A stretch of DNA of 64,000 nucleotides from Zetaproteobacteria bacterium CG1_02_55_237 (GCA_001871195.1 MNXA01000044.1:1-64000); one strand, 5' to 3'. Positions 53,539 to 63,623 are shown, counted from the stretch's first letter. Translations and numbers: made by a program. The notes: generated by a model from the letters alone, not told the origin.

Positions 53539-54664
53539 TGCTCTTGGCTTCAAGCTTTCTTTTCGGAATAGCAAGAAGACTCTCAACAAAATGTTCAAAG
53601 TCTTCTGCATATCGATCATGATTTCTTGTGATTGCCAAATCAGATGCCTGCCGACCCATCCTTAGCCGCTCCTCCAGGTTACTCGCCAGAAAAAGCATTC
53701 TTTCAAAAAGCAGATCAGTGCTTTTTGGAGGAACAATAAATCCTGCAATAGCTTCAGGAAGGCGAAGTCGAATATCCCCTGCCGCTTCTGTGCATATAAC
53801 GGGCAGTCCTGCCGCCATTGCCTCTTCCACCACCAATCCGTATGGATCACCAAGCGTGGGGAAAACCATTACATCTGCTACTGCATAATACTCTGGCAGG
53901 TCCCTTTCCTGTATAAATCCAGCAAATTTAACTCCTTGAACGCCTCTCGCCATTTCACGATATCTCGTTTCATCAACACCATCGCCAACAATCAGAAGAG
54001 ATACATCAGATGTATTCGGCAACATTCTCTTATAGGCTTCCAACAAATAATTCAGCCCTTTGCCTTCCCAAAGACGGCCAACATAAATAAAGACGCAGCC
54101 ATGGACTCCTAGAGCATCCCGGAAACGATTCCGTTCAGCCATGCTCATTGATCGAGCAGTCGCAAAATGTTCGACATCAATTGATTGAGTTACTTTAAAT
54201 ATACGATTTGGCGGAACACCATACTTTAATGCAACCATCGAACCGTCTTTTCCCGGCACTTTTACGCCATCGACAAGCCGAAACATTAATCTTTTGCTTG
54301 CTTCTTTAAAGCGCGATCGTGCCACCCAAGCATCATACGTTGGCAATACCCGGTAAGCCGTACGTATTCCCAATATTTTTGCCAATAAATTCCCCGATAT
54401 AAATTTTGGGGTGTTGTATAGAGAAACGAGCAAATCTGGTTTGTTTCTAATCATCTCGCGAAAAAAACCGGCACTAACCTTTGAGTCATTGAAAGCGAAC
54501 GGAAACATCCATTCATTTTCATCTATTATCCAACTTCTATCTTCTTCCCGTCTTTGGTTAAACCACACAGATAAATCTAAATTCCCTCTTTGAACAAGCG
54601 CATTCATTCGCCCAACAAAGTATGGCGATGGAATATTGTTCCAATAAACAATTCGTGGCTTCAT
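53528..54664 (-). CDS. Glycosyltransferase family 4
   Basis: A 378-residue GT-B glycosyltransferase with N-terminal IVYWNNIPSPYFVGRM and C-terminal-domain motifs IYVGRLWEGKGLNYLLEAYK, LIVGDGVDETRY, VFPTLGDPYGLVVEEAMAAGLPVICT. The Glu-rich EX7E motif (PYGLVVEEAMAAGLP) is the GT4 signature. Sugar and acceptor are not known. It starts 6 bases after the methyltransferase gene that precedes it. Confidence 0.9.
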   Translation of the reverse strand: MKPRIVYWNNIPSPYFVGRMNALVQRGNLDLSVWFNQRREEDRSWIIDENEWMFPFAFNDSKVSAGFFREMIRNKPDLLVSLYNTPKFISGNLLAKILGIRTAYRVLPTYDAWVARSRFKEASKRLMFRLVDGVKVPGKDGSMVALKYGVPPNRIFKVTQSIDVEHFATARSMSMAERNRFRDALGVHGCVFIYVGRLWEGKGLNYLLEAYKRMLPNTSDVSLLIVGDGVDETRYREMARGVQGVKFAGFIQERDLPEYYAVADVMVFPTLGDPYGLVVEEAMAAGLPVICTEAAGDIRLRLPEAIAGFIVPPKSTDLLFERMLFLASNLEERLRMGRQASDLAITRNHDRYAEDFEHFVESLLAIPKRKLEAKSNGL

Positions 54665-54670
54665 GATTAT

Positions 54671-55357
54671 TTATTTTTTTGCCACTAACATGGCGTTCCC
54701 GGAAAAAAATTCTCTGACAAAAAAACTGCCGGAAAATCGATTGAAAAACTGACGAACCGCTGGCAATCGACCATTGAGATTAACTAATGCACGACTTTCC
54801 ACCATCCGAAACTCAAAGCCAGAGAAAACATCCCGGAGATCGCGGTGTGTAAAGTAATGCAAATGACCATCATCCCAGACACCATCCCTGATATCATCAT
54901 TCGCGGTTTTTGGTCCTTTTCCTTGTACCACAAGCCGTAAAATGTGATGGATATAGCGAATATTCGGGGTGGTCACCACAACAACCCCCTCAGGCCGTAA
55001 CACCCTTAATATCTCCCCCACAAAAAAACATGGGTCCGCCACATGTTCAATCACCTGGTTTGCCAATATACCATCTACACTTGATGATTTGAAAGGTAAT
55101 CCACGATTTAAATCACCCATCACAAACTTCCAGTTTGAGAGCGGTGTACCCCTCTCATCAAGCCTGATGGTCGACACATCCATCCCAACAGTCGTGTCGT
55201 AGCAACTGCTTACTTCATCCAACGAATATCCCGCGCCACAGCCCACTTCCAAGAAAACAGCGCCTGATTGAGGAAACATCCTCCTGACGCGCCCATCCCG
55301 CATAACAGGACACTCCAGAAATCCGCCATATCCATACTCTCGGATTGACACTTCCAT
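54671..55357 (-). CDS. Class I SAM-dependent methyltransferase
   Basis: A 228-residue methyltransferase. Motif I is VFLEVGCGAGYSLDEVS; the middle has VMGDLNRGLPFKSSSVDGILANQVIEHV, and post-motif III is LRPEGVVVVTTPN. This matches the methyltransf_11/UbiE-like set used in polysaccharide clusters. It is the first of three separate methyltransferase genes in a row; its acceptor is not evident. Confidence 0.85.
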   Translation of the reverse strand: MEVSIREYGYGGFLECPVMRDGRVRRMFPQSGAVFLEVGCGAGYSLDEVSSCYDTTVGMDVSTIRLDERGTPLSNWKFVMGDLNRGLPFKSSSVDGILANQVIEHVADPCFFVGEILRVLRPEGVVVVTTPNIRYIHHILRLVVQGKGPKTANDDIRDGVWDDGHLHYFTHRDLRDVFSGFEFRMVESRALVNLNGRLPAVRQFFNRFSGSFFVREFFSGNAMLVAKK

Positions 55358-55415
55358 AACTTATATCCTTCTGCTTCTGACTAAGGCTGGAAATTCTTCA
55401 TACATTCTGTTATCT

Positions 55416-56141
55416 CTATTTACTATCAATGCGCTGACAGACCAATGCTGAATGATAAGTAAAAAAGCTTGTCGCTAAAGATGGAAATAATTTTAACGCA
55501 AATTCCTTTATGTAGTAGTCGATTAGTCCTTTCTTACCTTTTTGAAACGTGTACAGCGATTTTGATGGGTTTACTGTATGTTGGTTAAGCACCTTGAGAT
55601 GACAGGTTTGAACGAGTCTTCGAATTGTTTTTGGTGAATAAAAATTAATATGCCCCACTTTATCAAAGATAAAATCTTGCGGAAGTCTCGCTGTATCTTC
55701 AAGTGGAACTTCAACATAAACATACTTCGCAATGCGCCTTGCCTCATCAATCAGTTTTCTTGGATATTCAACGTGTTCAATAACATGACTTAACACAGCT
55801 AAATCGAACTTCACGTCTTCGTATGGAATGTTGTAACCGTCATACAGAGAACATTCAGTTAGCCTCGATATACCTTTATTCTTTATCGTCTCAATACCTG
55901 TTGGAGATATCTCAAGAGCATAAAGCTGCTGGCCGAAGTTCAATTCTTCCAACCTTTTTAGTACTGAACCTTCACCTGCACCAATATCTATGACAGAAGC
56001 ATGCGGCAAATTATTACATAGCGATACAATATTCTCCGCCTTATCTATAGCCCCCAACCAACGCCATGCAGAATCACCCTCTTCGTAGTAATCCGCATAA
56101 TTGCTTAGCAAATGGTCGCTAACCTTTGTTTGATTTACCAT
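55416..56141 (-). CDS. Class I SAM-dependent methyltransferase
   Basis: A 241-residue methyltransferase with motif I SVIDIGAGEGSVLKRLEEL, then LYALEISPTGIETIK, and AVLSHVIEHVEYPRKLIDEA, the UbiE/methionine-biosynthesis-type pattern. The C-terminal part has YSPKTIRRLVQTCHLKVL. It differs strongly from its neighbour at 54671-55357, so the two are not a tandem duplication. The gene is clearly AT-rich. Confidence 0.83.
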   Translation of the reverse strand: MVNQTKVSDHLLSNYADYYEEGDSAWRWLGAIDKAENIVSLCNNLPHASVIDIGAGEGSVLKRLEELNFGQQLYALEISPTGIETIKNKGISRLTECSLYDGYNIPYEDVKFDLAVLSHVIEHVEYPRKLIDEARRIAKYVYVEVPLEDTARLPQDFIFDKVGHINFYSPKTIRRLVQTCHLKVLNQHTVNPSKSLYTFQKGKKGLIDYYIKEFALKLFPSLATSFFTYHSALVCQRIDSK

Positions 56142-56242
56142 TCATCCATCCCTCATTCGGACCAGTATCCTCAGTTGTTAAACTCACCCTTCCCTAACGA
56201 TCCCCAGTGGATTTATCGCAGCCACCATAATCCTGCCGACTT

Positions 56243-56869
56243 TTATTTCTTGCATTCAACACCCAGACAGTTATCCCATCTTTCCCTTGACTCAACTGCC
56301 GCAAATGCAGGATTTTCAGCATCCCTAAATTTGGCTCTTCTAATATTCGAAAACCCAACATTAGCAAGCTCGACTTCAATGGATTTATAATCCCATCCCC
56401 AAAGATGATTACTATTCCCAAACCACTCAAAAACAAAACCTTTCAGATACCTGTTTCTGGATTCTCTTCCCAGCCCTGTTTCTCTAATGAAATTAATGGC
56501 TGCTTCCGGTGATTTGGTGCTAACATATCTTTGAATCGCAAATTCCAAATCGGGCAGAACAAGGCGAAACAGGCCGCCAACTTCGAGAATGCGCCATGTA
56601 TTCCTAAGCGCCTTACGGAAATCATCCAGTGGCAGATGCTCAAGAACGTGAGAACAATAAACACCCTTACATGACCCATCAGAAATCGGCAAACCTTCAA
56701 CAATATCCCCGAATTCAACATTGTGCGGAAATCGGGTTTTATTCTTCGTGTATAATTTCCCAACAAGGGGCATCCGCTCAAAATACAATGTCGGTGATGC
56801 ATCGAAATTTCGCCAATCCTGAGGGGCATTCCATCCGCAGCCATACTGCACATACATATTGCTACCCAT
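56243..56869 (-). CDS. Methyltransferase-like protein
   Basis: A 208-residue protein with a truncated-looking SAM domain. The N-terminus QYGCGWNAPQDWRNFDASPT resembles motif I of short predicted methyltransferases (GCG then FDASPT), and YCSHVLEHLPLDDFRKALRN with GGLFRLVLPDLE matches motif III regions. The glycine-rich loop GCG is shorter than in its neighbours. Activity is uncertain. ATG at 56857 is an alternative start. It follows the GT9 gene by 14 bases. Confidence 0.72.
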   Translation of the reverse strand: MGSNMYVQYGCGWNAPQDWRNFDASPTLYFERMPLVGKLYTKNKTRFPHNVEFGDIVEGLPISDGSCKGVYCSHVLEHLPLDDFRKALRNTWRILEVGGLFRLVLPDLEFAIQRYVSTKSPEAAINFIRETGLGRESRNRYLKGFVFEWFGNSNHLWGWDYKSIEVELANVGFSNIRRAKFRDAENPAFAAVESRERWDNCLGVECKK

Positions 56870-56883
56870 GAAGATGGAGACTC

Positions 56884-57975
56884 CTACGCAATTTCATACA
56901 CTAGGCTTTCGTTTATATCTTTTTCAGCCTGTCTTCTTTCGACAGGATCGTCAGGCTGACGGCACAACTTCTCTTTCACCGCAACAAGAACCTCTTCAAC
57001 AGTGATCGCGCTAACAGCATTACTATTGTCAGCTTCTTTTCCAACAATCACAATTGCTCCGTCCACTTGGGGCGCATTCTTGCTCACGCTAGTGTTTCCA
57101 AAAAGCGCAATCACCGGCGTACCAACGGCTGCCGCCAGATGCATAAGACCACTGTCGTTGGATATAAACAAATCACAGTTTGCAATGGCCCCTGCAGTAT
57201 TCATGATATCCAGCCGATTCACATAGCTCGGAATTGGATCATCCAGATCGTTCATGATCAGTTGCGCCACATCCTTATCATCCGGGCCGCCAAACAGAAT
57301 TGGAGAGAGTTCCATTTCCTTCATAAGAACATGAATTAATAGCGCAAATCGCTCAGCTGGCCAACGCTTTTCTCTGAGAGTATTACTACAACCTGGATGC
57401 AACCCCACGATAGGTCGCCGATTGCAGGTGGCGGCATGTTTCGTAGCCCATCTTGCGCATACTTCAACTGGCAACCTTAACTTCGGGCGCTCATAGGCAA
57501 CATGGTGCCCAAGCGCTCGCAACAGGTCCAACCGCCATTCCACTTCGTGCGCATCCGGCGCGATGGGAACAGCGTGACTCAACACACAATCCAGTGCCGT
57601 TCCAGATGCGTGCCCAATACATTCCTTCGCTTTTGCAAGCCATACAAAAAGGGCTGATTTAACCGATGGTGACTCAAGGATAAATAGTATATCCGCTTTT
57701 TTCTTCCGGATGACCAATATCAACCGCAGCATTTCCCATGCGTACTTTATACGCGACAGCCAACCACCATTTTTCGATTTCCTTGGGCTGAGGCTATTGT
57801 TATATAACACAAATTCGCCAATCAATCCCTGCCCATCAAGTAAATCTATTACAACTCTCTGGGTCACCACCATCAAGATTCTAGCCGTGGGATATGATTT
57901 TTTCAGATTGCTGAGAAATGGCAACAGCAGGAGGGTGTTGCCAATGCCGTATGGATTGAAGATAACGATGTTCAT
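56884..57975 (-). CDS. Glycosyltransferase family 9 (heptosyltransferase-like)
   Basis: A 363-residue GT9 enzyme. The N-terminus IFNPYGIGNTLLLLPFLSNL fits the family, and the donor-binding half has VGLHPGCSNTLREKRWPAERFALLI, then ISNDSGLMHLAAAVGTPVIALFG. GT9 includes LPS heptosyltransferases and O-antigen ligase-associated enzymes. The start overlaps the O-antigen ligase stop by 4 bases (ATGA). Heptose as donor is not certain in a polysaccharide locus. Confidence 0.88.
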   Translation of the reverse strand: MNIVIFNPYGIGNTLLLLPFLSNLKKSYPTARILMVVTQRVVIDLLDGQGLIGEFVLYNNSLSPRKSKNGGWLSRIKYAWEMLRLILVIRKKKADILFILESPSVKSALFVWLAKAKECIGHASGTALDCVLSHAVPIAPDAHEVEWRLDLLRALGHHVAYERPKLRLPVEVCARWATKHAATCNRRPIVGLHPGCSNTLREKRWPAERFALLIHVLMKEMELSPILFGGPDDKDVAQLIMNDLDDPIPSYVNRLDIMNTAGAIANCDLFISNDSGLMHLAAAVGTPVIALFGNTSVSKNAPQVDGAIVIVGKEADNSNAVSAITVEEVLVAVKEKLCRQPDDPVERRQAEKDINESLVYEIA

Positions 57976-59282
57976 GATGCATGAATACTCAAGGCTTTTT
58001 CTTGCCGCCTGCTGATTGTAATAACCGCCGTCAGCAGGCTAAGATAAAACCAAAAGTAGTAGTGAAAGCTAGGCCCTAATGGAGAGGTGGCAGCATAAAG
58101 AAAATAAGCAACGACGCCCGCTACGGCAGCATGGCCTGCGCTTCTTAAAAAAGACGATTTACCTACAACACTCTTTGCTGCTCGTCGTGCAAGGATCAAA
58201 GCAAGCGCTATATAACTTAGCACTCCCAGCAATCCTATTTTATATAAAAAAACCAGATGGGCATTATGAGCTGAGCCAATGTATAATACCAAATCCCCAG
58301 CGTGTTGCTGAATAAACAAATCAATGGCATCACCATGGTTGCCCAAGCCATGCCCAAGTATGGGACTCTCCATAAACCGCTGGAACAGAATGTCCCAGGC
58401 AACCCACCTTGCGTAGACGCTCCCACTAATCTGGTAAAGATCTTGCATGCTTCTCACGGTATCTAATGTTCTTTCGCTGTTATAACTGAAAAATACGAGC
58501 ATGATTAAACCAACAAGCGTGCCCGTAACAAGGAGCCTCTTAAGCCGAACACCTTCAAGCAGCATGAAGATACCTGTTGCTAAAATGACACACAGGATTG
58601 GTCCTCTGGCTCCATCAAGCATAAGCGTCACCAGATATAACATGAGAGCAATCCCTACACAGGCCTTCACTGGTCTTGAAGATCGCTTCGCATGAAGGAT
58701 GGCAAGAGATGCAATAAATCCCAACGCTCCGTACATTCGATTAACATAAACATAGCCTTTTCCGAAATACAGCCACCCTCCCTCTTCCCACCGAAGATAA
58801 TATTGATAACTTGAGTCAATAAACCATATTACAATAATAAAAATTAAGAAACGATACAGGTTATTCTCATTCCGAAATGCGATGGCAGCACCAACGCCTA
58901 ACACCCCCAAAGCGAAGAGTCGAAAATTAGCCAGAACATCTCCTGCACCCTTCAAAAGAATACTGTAGCCGAGGAAAAAAAAGCCGATAGCCAGAAAAAC
59001 AAGAATCGGCTTGAGCAGCGGCCATAAAAACGTCCATAGGGATCGTTTAAGCGACAAGTCGCCAACCACAATAAAACTCAGCAACACCACCAGTAAATCC
59101 TCGATGAGAATGGTGGAACCACCTAATCCCGCTGCCGGATTGAGGCTGACATACAACTCCGTCGCAGGCTCAAACACTTCGAGCCATTTAAATAAAACAA
59201 TGGCATAGATCAGAGCCAGCAGAAATTTCCTGTCCGGGATCGTGGCCCGTCCCTGTGTAGCCATGGATGGCGATTCAATCAT
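57972..59282 (-). CDS. O-antigen ligase/polymerase family membrane protein
   Basis: A 436-residue membrane protein with about ten hydrophobic segments and one larger extracytoplasmic loop with the motif FMESPILGHGLGNHG, as in the Wzy_C/O-antigen ligase family (RFxxxxxxGxGxGxH pattern). It would either polymerise repeat units or ligate them to lipid A-core. The start at 59282 overlaps the upstream gene's stop by 8 bases; a GTG at 59285 is also possible. It joins the initiating transferase and glycosyltransferases in the same locus. Confidence 0.85.
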   Translation of the reverse strand: MIESPSMATQGRATIPDRKFLLALIYAIVLFKWLEVFEPATELYVSLNPAAGLGGSTILIEDLLVVLLSFIVVGDLSLKRSLWTFLWPLLKPILVFLAIGFFFLGYSILLKGAGDVLANFRLFALGVLGVGAAIAFRNENNLYRFLIFIIVIWFIDSSYQYYLRWEEGGWLYFGKGYVYVNRMYGALGFIASLAILHAKRSSRPVKACVGIALMLYLVTLMLDGARGPILCVILATGIFMLLEGVRLKRLLVTGTLVGLIMLVFFSYNSERTLDTVRSMQDLYQISGSVYARWVAWDILFQRFMESPILGHGLGNHGDAIDLFIQQHAGDLVLYIGSAHNAHLVFLYKIGLLGVLSYIALALILARRAAKSVVGKSSFLRSAGHAAVAGVVAYFLYAATSPLGPSFHYYFWFYLSLLTAVITISRRQEKALSIHAS

Positions 59283-60948
59283 CACTGTCTCTTTCGATAT
59301 ATTCCCGAAGATTGCTAATCACCGCCAAGCGGGTAAGCCCCCTGCTGCTGAAGCTGGAGTAAACCCGCTCAGGATATCGCTCCAAAGCTTGCCGGCGCAC
59401 CCAAGGGCTACGCTGCAAGCGTGCCTTGATGAGTTCTGCCAAGTTAAACCTATCGCATTGATCTCCGGGTACCGGTGGCGGTGCGGAAAAATGGTCCTCT
59501 AGATTTCCACGATCAATCGCCCATGGCGACCACCGCGACACATAATCGATAAGCTCATTCGTGAGTCCCGAATACCAGTTTTCCAAAGGATCATTCCAAC
59601 TCGAACCGGTACTGAAAGGAACGTCCTTCAATCGCCCAAAGGTATTCAGCACTGCAAAGATCACCTGTTTGTTGGTTCTATATTTACTGGGAATTCGTCG
59701 GGCCACTTCGACGCTGTTTTGCCACAGGAGAGGTGCGTCGGCCACCATCCAGTTATCAAGCAACCAGATATTCTGGGCAATACATCCATACTCACGAATA
59801 GACTGATAGAGCTCATTTTTCAAATTACTCAATGATCCATGATATTCACGATATTCTTCGATAATCGACTTGCGACTCTCCTCACCTAGCTCAAATACAT
59901 CCTCAGGAGCCTTGAACCAGACAGCAGAGCGCAATACTGCTACCATAGGGGAAATTTCCAATTGATGTAATACATCCACAACACTTCCCACGCCAGATTT
60001 CCAGCCGTAAATTCCCTCTCCATCCCCACGTAAAACAACATCATATTCCGATACCCCCTCAAAAAAATCCCACGGTAGCTTGCCTAGTGCCCACATGTCG
60101 CTCCAATTGGATTTTTCCGCAAGAGACTTCCAGTTTTCACGGAACTGATCCGCACTTGCGGTGTAGGGCCGGATGGGCCTACCCAAGCGATGTGCAACCA
60201 CACTTGCTATCGGAAAATCGCTGGCATTCACCGTGCTCTGACCAAATGTGATAAAATCTGGATTTAACCTCGCCTCTATGGCACAAGCAGCAATGATACG
60301 GCTATCTGCACCACCGGAAAGCATCACCGCCACCCGCTGTCCTTCATATCTTTTTAAACCGTGGACAATGCCAGCCTTCAGGTTATCGACACACCATTGC
60401 CATGTCTGCGGCTGTTCCACATATGAAAAATCCTGTGCAACCCGTTGCTCAGCCACCTTGCCACTGTACAGGTCGATCTGTAATTCATGGTTGGGCAACA
60501 ATCGCCGCACGTTTTCGAGCAGTGTCCTGCCTCTGATAAAAACATAGCTGGCAAGCATCATCTCGGAACAAGCACCCATATCCAGCGTCAACCTGATTCC
60601 CAACTGACGGCAAGCCCGGATCAGTATGGCAAGCGAAGATGAAACCAGAACCGCACCATCCATTTCAAAGATAAATATCGGAATTCCACTGATTACATCG
60701 GAACAAAAGGAGATACTGCTTTGCCGCACACCCACCTTTGCGTATAGCCCATCACCATTTGCATGCATCTGGCCGACCAGAAATGATCCTTCCAAAGCAG
60801 GCTGCACTTCGCCATTTCCTTTTGGAGAAACCCACAAACTCCAGCACTCACCGGTATCCACTTGTGAGGCGACACTTAGCAGGCCATCTAAAGAGACCCT
60901 ATTAGCTGCAGGGTGCTGAATAAAACAGAAATGAATAATTTTTTGCAT
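59275..60948 (-). CDS. Asparagine-synthase-related protein
   Basis: A 557-residue protein. The start at 60948 begins MQKIIHFCFIQHPAANR and lies 4 bases after the asnB stop, giving translational coupling. The C-terminal half is an asparagine synthase-type domain with the AMP-forming loop VAVMLSGGADSRIIAACA, whereas the N-terminal half is an amidotransferase-like domain without the N-terminal nucleophile Cys (the second residue is Gln). It probably uses ammonia or a different amine donor to make an amide in the polysaccharide or an associated compound. Proteins like this are frequent in exopolysaccharide loci; function unknown. Confidence 0.82.
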   Translation of the reverse strand: MQKIIHFCFIQHPAANRVSLDGLLSVASQVDTGECWSLWVSPKGNGEVQPALEGSFLVGQMHANGDGLYAKVGVRQSSISFCSDVISGIPIFIFEMDGAVLVSSSLAILIRACRQLGIRLTLDMGACSEMMLASYVFIRGRTLLENVRRLLPNHELQIDLYSGKVAEQRVAQDFSYVEQPQTWQWCVDNLKAGIVHGLKRYEGQRVAVMLSGGADSRIIAACAIEARLNPDFITFGQSTVNASDFPIASVVAHRLGRPIRPYTASADQFRENWKSLAEKSNWSDMWALGKLPWDFFEGVSEYDVVLRGDGEGIYGWKSGVGSVVDVLHQLEISPMVAVLRSAVWFKAPEDVFELGEESRKSIIEEYREYHGSLSNLKNELYQSIREYGCIAQNIWLLDNWMVADAPLLWQNSVEVARRIPSKYRTNKQVIFAVLNTFGRLKDVPFSTGSSWNDPLENWYSGLTNELIDYVSRWSPWAIDRGNLEDHFSAPPPVPGDQCDRFNLAELIKARLQRSPWVRRQALERYPERVYSSFSSRGLTRLAVISNLREYIERDSDD

Positions 60949-60952
60949 TTGG

Positions 60953-62776
60953 TTAGGAGGAAATGAATTTCCGATGCCACAACTCATAGCCAAGCAGCGG
61001 CCAGGCAACATCGATAAATTCTCTTTGGTTGTATGTCCCCCCGTTCCACCATGCCCTAAACCTGTCCGGATCAACGATTTTCTTATCCAGAAAGCAATCT
61101 TCCCCCAGCACAGAGGCGACTGTACGCAAATCAGCATTTTCCGAGAACCATTTATCTATAGGCAAGGAAAAACCCATTTTTTCCCGATAAATGAGTTCAT
61201 GGGGAAGGTATTTCTCAGCCAAACGCTTAAGCACCAACTTAAGCCCATTTCTATTGGCTTTAACGCTCGCAGGAAGCGAATTCGCAAACTCCATTAATTG
61301 ATGGTCACAGAATGGAACCCGACCTTCAATCGAGGCAGACATGGTCATTCGGTCAAACCGCCTCAACAGCTCCCTAAGCGAAGTAGCCTGATCAAAAACC
61401 GGAATATCATGTTCCGCATCATATTGATTCATCATGCATAAACGTTCCTGATAACCGTACCGCAACTGCTCGGGAGACATATAATATGATAAATCTTTGC
61501 CCTTTCGCGTCTCAACAAACATGGTCTTAAAATCAGGCACACCCTTGATAAGCGACTTCACATAACCAAACTTACCGATATCGGGTAGCAAGGCTCCACT
61601 AAGTGGGTTTAGACTGATTAGAAGGCCAAGCAAACCGCGATGCACACTGAATTTATATTTTGGGTAGCCGAAGAAAGCCTCATCAGCTCCCTCGCCGCTA
61701 AGAATCACTGTAACATATTGCTTGGCATATTCGGCAAGCTTCATAATGGCTACGGCATTGGGATGAACAATCGGATAATCATTATGCCATACAGCATGAT
61801 CAAGATACTTCTGAAAATCGACGCCGGTAAACGGAATATCATGATGCGTAATGCCATATTGCCCTGCAACCATCATCTGATACCTGCTCTCATCCATTTC
61901 CGGCGAATCAGTCATGGAAATCGAAAAAGAATGAAGCGAAGCCTTATGGAAGTGCGTCTGCACAATTGCCGCAATCAGGCCTGAATCTACACCCCCGCTT
62001 AATTGGAGCCCGACTTCCACATCACTGATCAATCGCCTTCCGATTGCCTCGATAAGCAGCTTTTCTGCCTGTTCAACAGCTTCATCCATATCAAGCCTTT
62101 GCATCTCCTGCGTCGGAGCATAATAAATATCCCGATGAACAACCTCTTTCGGATGGTCAAAAACAAGATACTCACCGGGCAAAAGTGAACAAACATCATT
62201 GAACAGTGTCTTTTCCCCAACAACAGAACGATAAATTAAATGCTCAACGACCTTCTCACGATTCTCGGTAAACGGAACAATGCCTTTCAGTGCCTTAATT
62301 TCGGAGGCAAAGGCAAAGAATTCACCCTTCTTATGAACATAGTAAAGCGGCTTAATTCCCAAGCGATCACGTATAAGCATGACCCGTTTATTCCGTTCAT
62401 CAATAATTACTGTGGCAAACATCCCATTGAATTTCTCGAGGCAATGAAGACCCCATGCATGAAAACCCTTTAGAAACACTTCAGTATCAGTCTTTGACTC
62501 AAAAGAATAACCTTTTCGGCATAGCTCATTCCGGACTTCTCTGAAATTATAGATTTCGCCATTGTGCAATATGGTAAGACCATCGAATGTCATGGGTTGA
62601 TGCCCATCAGTTGATGTATCCTGAATAGACAACCTTCTAAAACCTGCACACATCCACTCGGATTGATAAAGACCCGAATCATCGGGCCCTCTGTGGCTCA
62701 ATATCTCTAAGTTGTTTATTGTTTTTGAAAACATGAGATTGTGTTTGTTACTTGCGCCCCCCACAAAACCACACAT
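60953..62776 (-). CDS. asnB: Asparagine synthase (glutamine-hydrolysing)
   Basis: A 607-residue asparagine synthetase B-type enzyme. Cys2 of MCGFVGG is the glutaminase nucleophile, with HRGPDDSG and HNGEIYNF from the same domain; the synthetase domain has LQLSGGVDSGLIAAIV and LSGEGADEAFFGYPKY. It is the full-length type used for amide formation in polysaccharide loci or for asparagine synthesis. The downstream paralogue starts 5 bases after its stop. Confidence 0.93.
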   Translation of the reverse strand: MCGFVGGASNKHNLMFSKTINNLEILSHRGPDDSGLYQSEWMCAGFRRLSIQDTSTDGHQPMTFDGLTILHNGEIYNFREVRNELCRKGYSFESKTDTEVFLKGFHAWGLHCLEKFNGMFATVIIDERNKRVMLIRDRLGIKPLYYVHKKGEFFAFASEIKALKGIVPFTENREKVVEHLIYRSVVGEKTLFNDVCSLLPGEYLVFDHPKEVVHRDIYYAPTQEMQRLDMDEAVEQAEKLLIEAIGRRLISDVEVGLQLSGGVDSGLIAAIVQTHFHKASLHSFSISMTDSPEMDESRYQMMVAGQYGITHHDIPFTGVDFQKYLDHAVWHNDYPIVHPNAVAIMKLAEYAKQYVTVILSGEGADEAFFGYPKYKFSVHRGLLGLLISLNPLSGALLPDIGKFGYVKSLIKGVPDFKTMFVETRKGKDLSYYMSPEQLRYGYQERLCMMNQYDAEHDIPVFDQATSLRELLRRFDRMTMSASIEGRVPFCDHQLMEFANSLPASVKANRNGLKLVLKRLAEKYLPHELIYREKMGFSLPIDKWFSENADLRTVASVLGEDCFLDKKIVDPDRFRAWWNGGTYNQREFIDVAWPLLGYELWHRKFISS

Positions 62777-62795
62777 TTAATACCTCCAGAAAAGC

Positions 62796-63623
62796 TTAAT
62801 AAAATACATCAAAAGGCTTTCTAAAAGCTTGTGGATGGAGATCTGCAAGTTGCAGGAACATAATACGCCTGAAAAGCCTCAGCCACTTAGCCTTCTTGCT
62901 CAGGAACGGCCAGCCACAAGAGAACGGTTCCAGATCAACCTTCTTTAAAGAAAACAGAACATCCGCGTGGGAAAAAATTGGCCATTCGACCAATTTACCT
63001 CCCTCCACCTTGCAAGGTGTATATTGATCAGTATAAAGATTATATCCCATCGGCAAGAGCATGTCAGCAATCGCTTTAAAGGTGCACCCTTCGCCCCCCC
63101 CCCGTACTTCAATCAATATATCAGGATGATTATTCTCAATAAACCCCATACCGCCCGTGATCATATCGGCTTCAGCTCCCTCCACATCCACCTTCAAAAA
63201 AAAGTTACCCCCCTTTTTAAAAGATTTTCCTGATACGTATTGGTCCAACGTAATCATCTCAACCGGGATGGGCTTTGGTGTCAAATCACCCTCACCAACA
63301 ACCATCTCCCGATCAAGCGAATGAGAACCCGGTTTCGTACTATGGTGATAAAGAGTTCCCTGCCCAACTCGGTTAGATAAGGCAATGTTATTGATATAAA
63401 GATTCCCCAATCTTCGAAACAACCTCTCCAAACTCAACCATCGGGCTCTTGTCTGAAGCACTCGATAATAATAAGGATGTGGTTCGAAAATATGGCAATC
63501 AGAACCGGCACGGGCAACAAAAAAAGAAAACATCCCGATGTTTGCGCCAATATCAAAAAAAACTACATCACTTCCTTTTGCAAGACATCTAGCCGCAAGG
63601 AGCATGTTAAATTCCTTGGTCAT
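62796..63623 (-). CDS. FkbM family methyltransferase, possibly 5'-truncated by frameshift
   Basis: A 275-residue FkbM methyltransferase beginning MTKEFNMLLAARC. Motif I is VVFFDIGANIGMFSFFVA, followed by CHIFEPHPYYYRVLQ and FFLKVDVEGAEADMITGG. The start at 63623 lacks a clear ribosome site and sits close to motif I. An adjacent 39-codon ORF on the same strand with a good ribosome site overlaps it (63625-63744) and reads like the missing N-terminus, so the gene may carry a frameshift. The C-terminal end LADLHPQAFRKPF is intact. Confidence 0.8.
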   Translation of the reverse strand: MTKEFNMLLAARCLAKGSDVVFFDIGANIGMFSFFVARAGSDCHIFEPHPYYYRVLQTRARWLSLERLFRRLGNLYINNIALSNRVGQGTLYHHSTKPGSHSLDREMVVGEGDLTPKPIPVEMITLDQYVSGKSFKKGGNFFLKVDVEGAEADMITGGMGFIENNHPDILIEVRGGGEGCTFKAIADMLLPMGYNLYTDQYTPCKVEGGKLVEWPIFSHADVLFSLKKVDLEPFSCGWPFLSKKAKWLRLFRRIMFLQLADLHPQAFRKPFDVFY

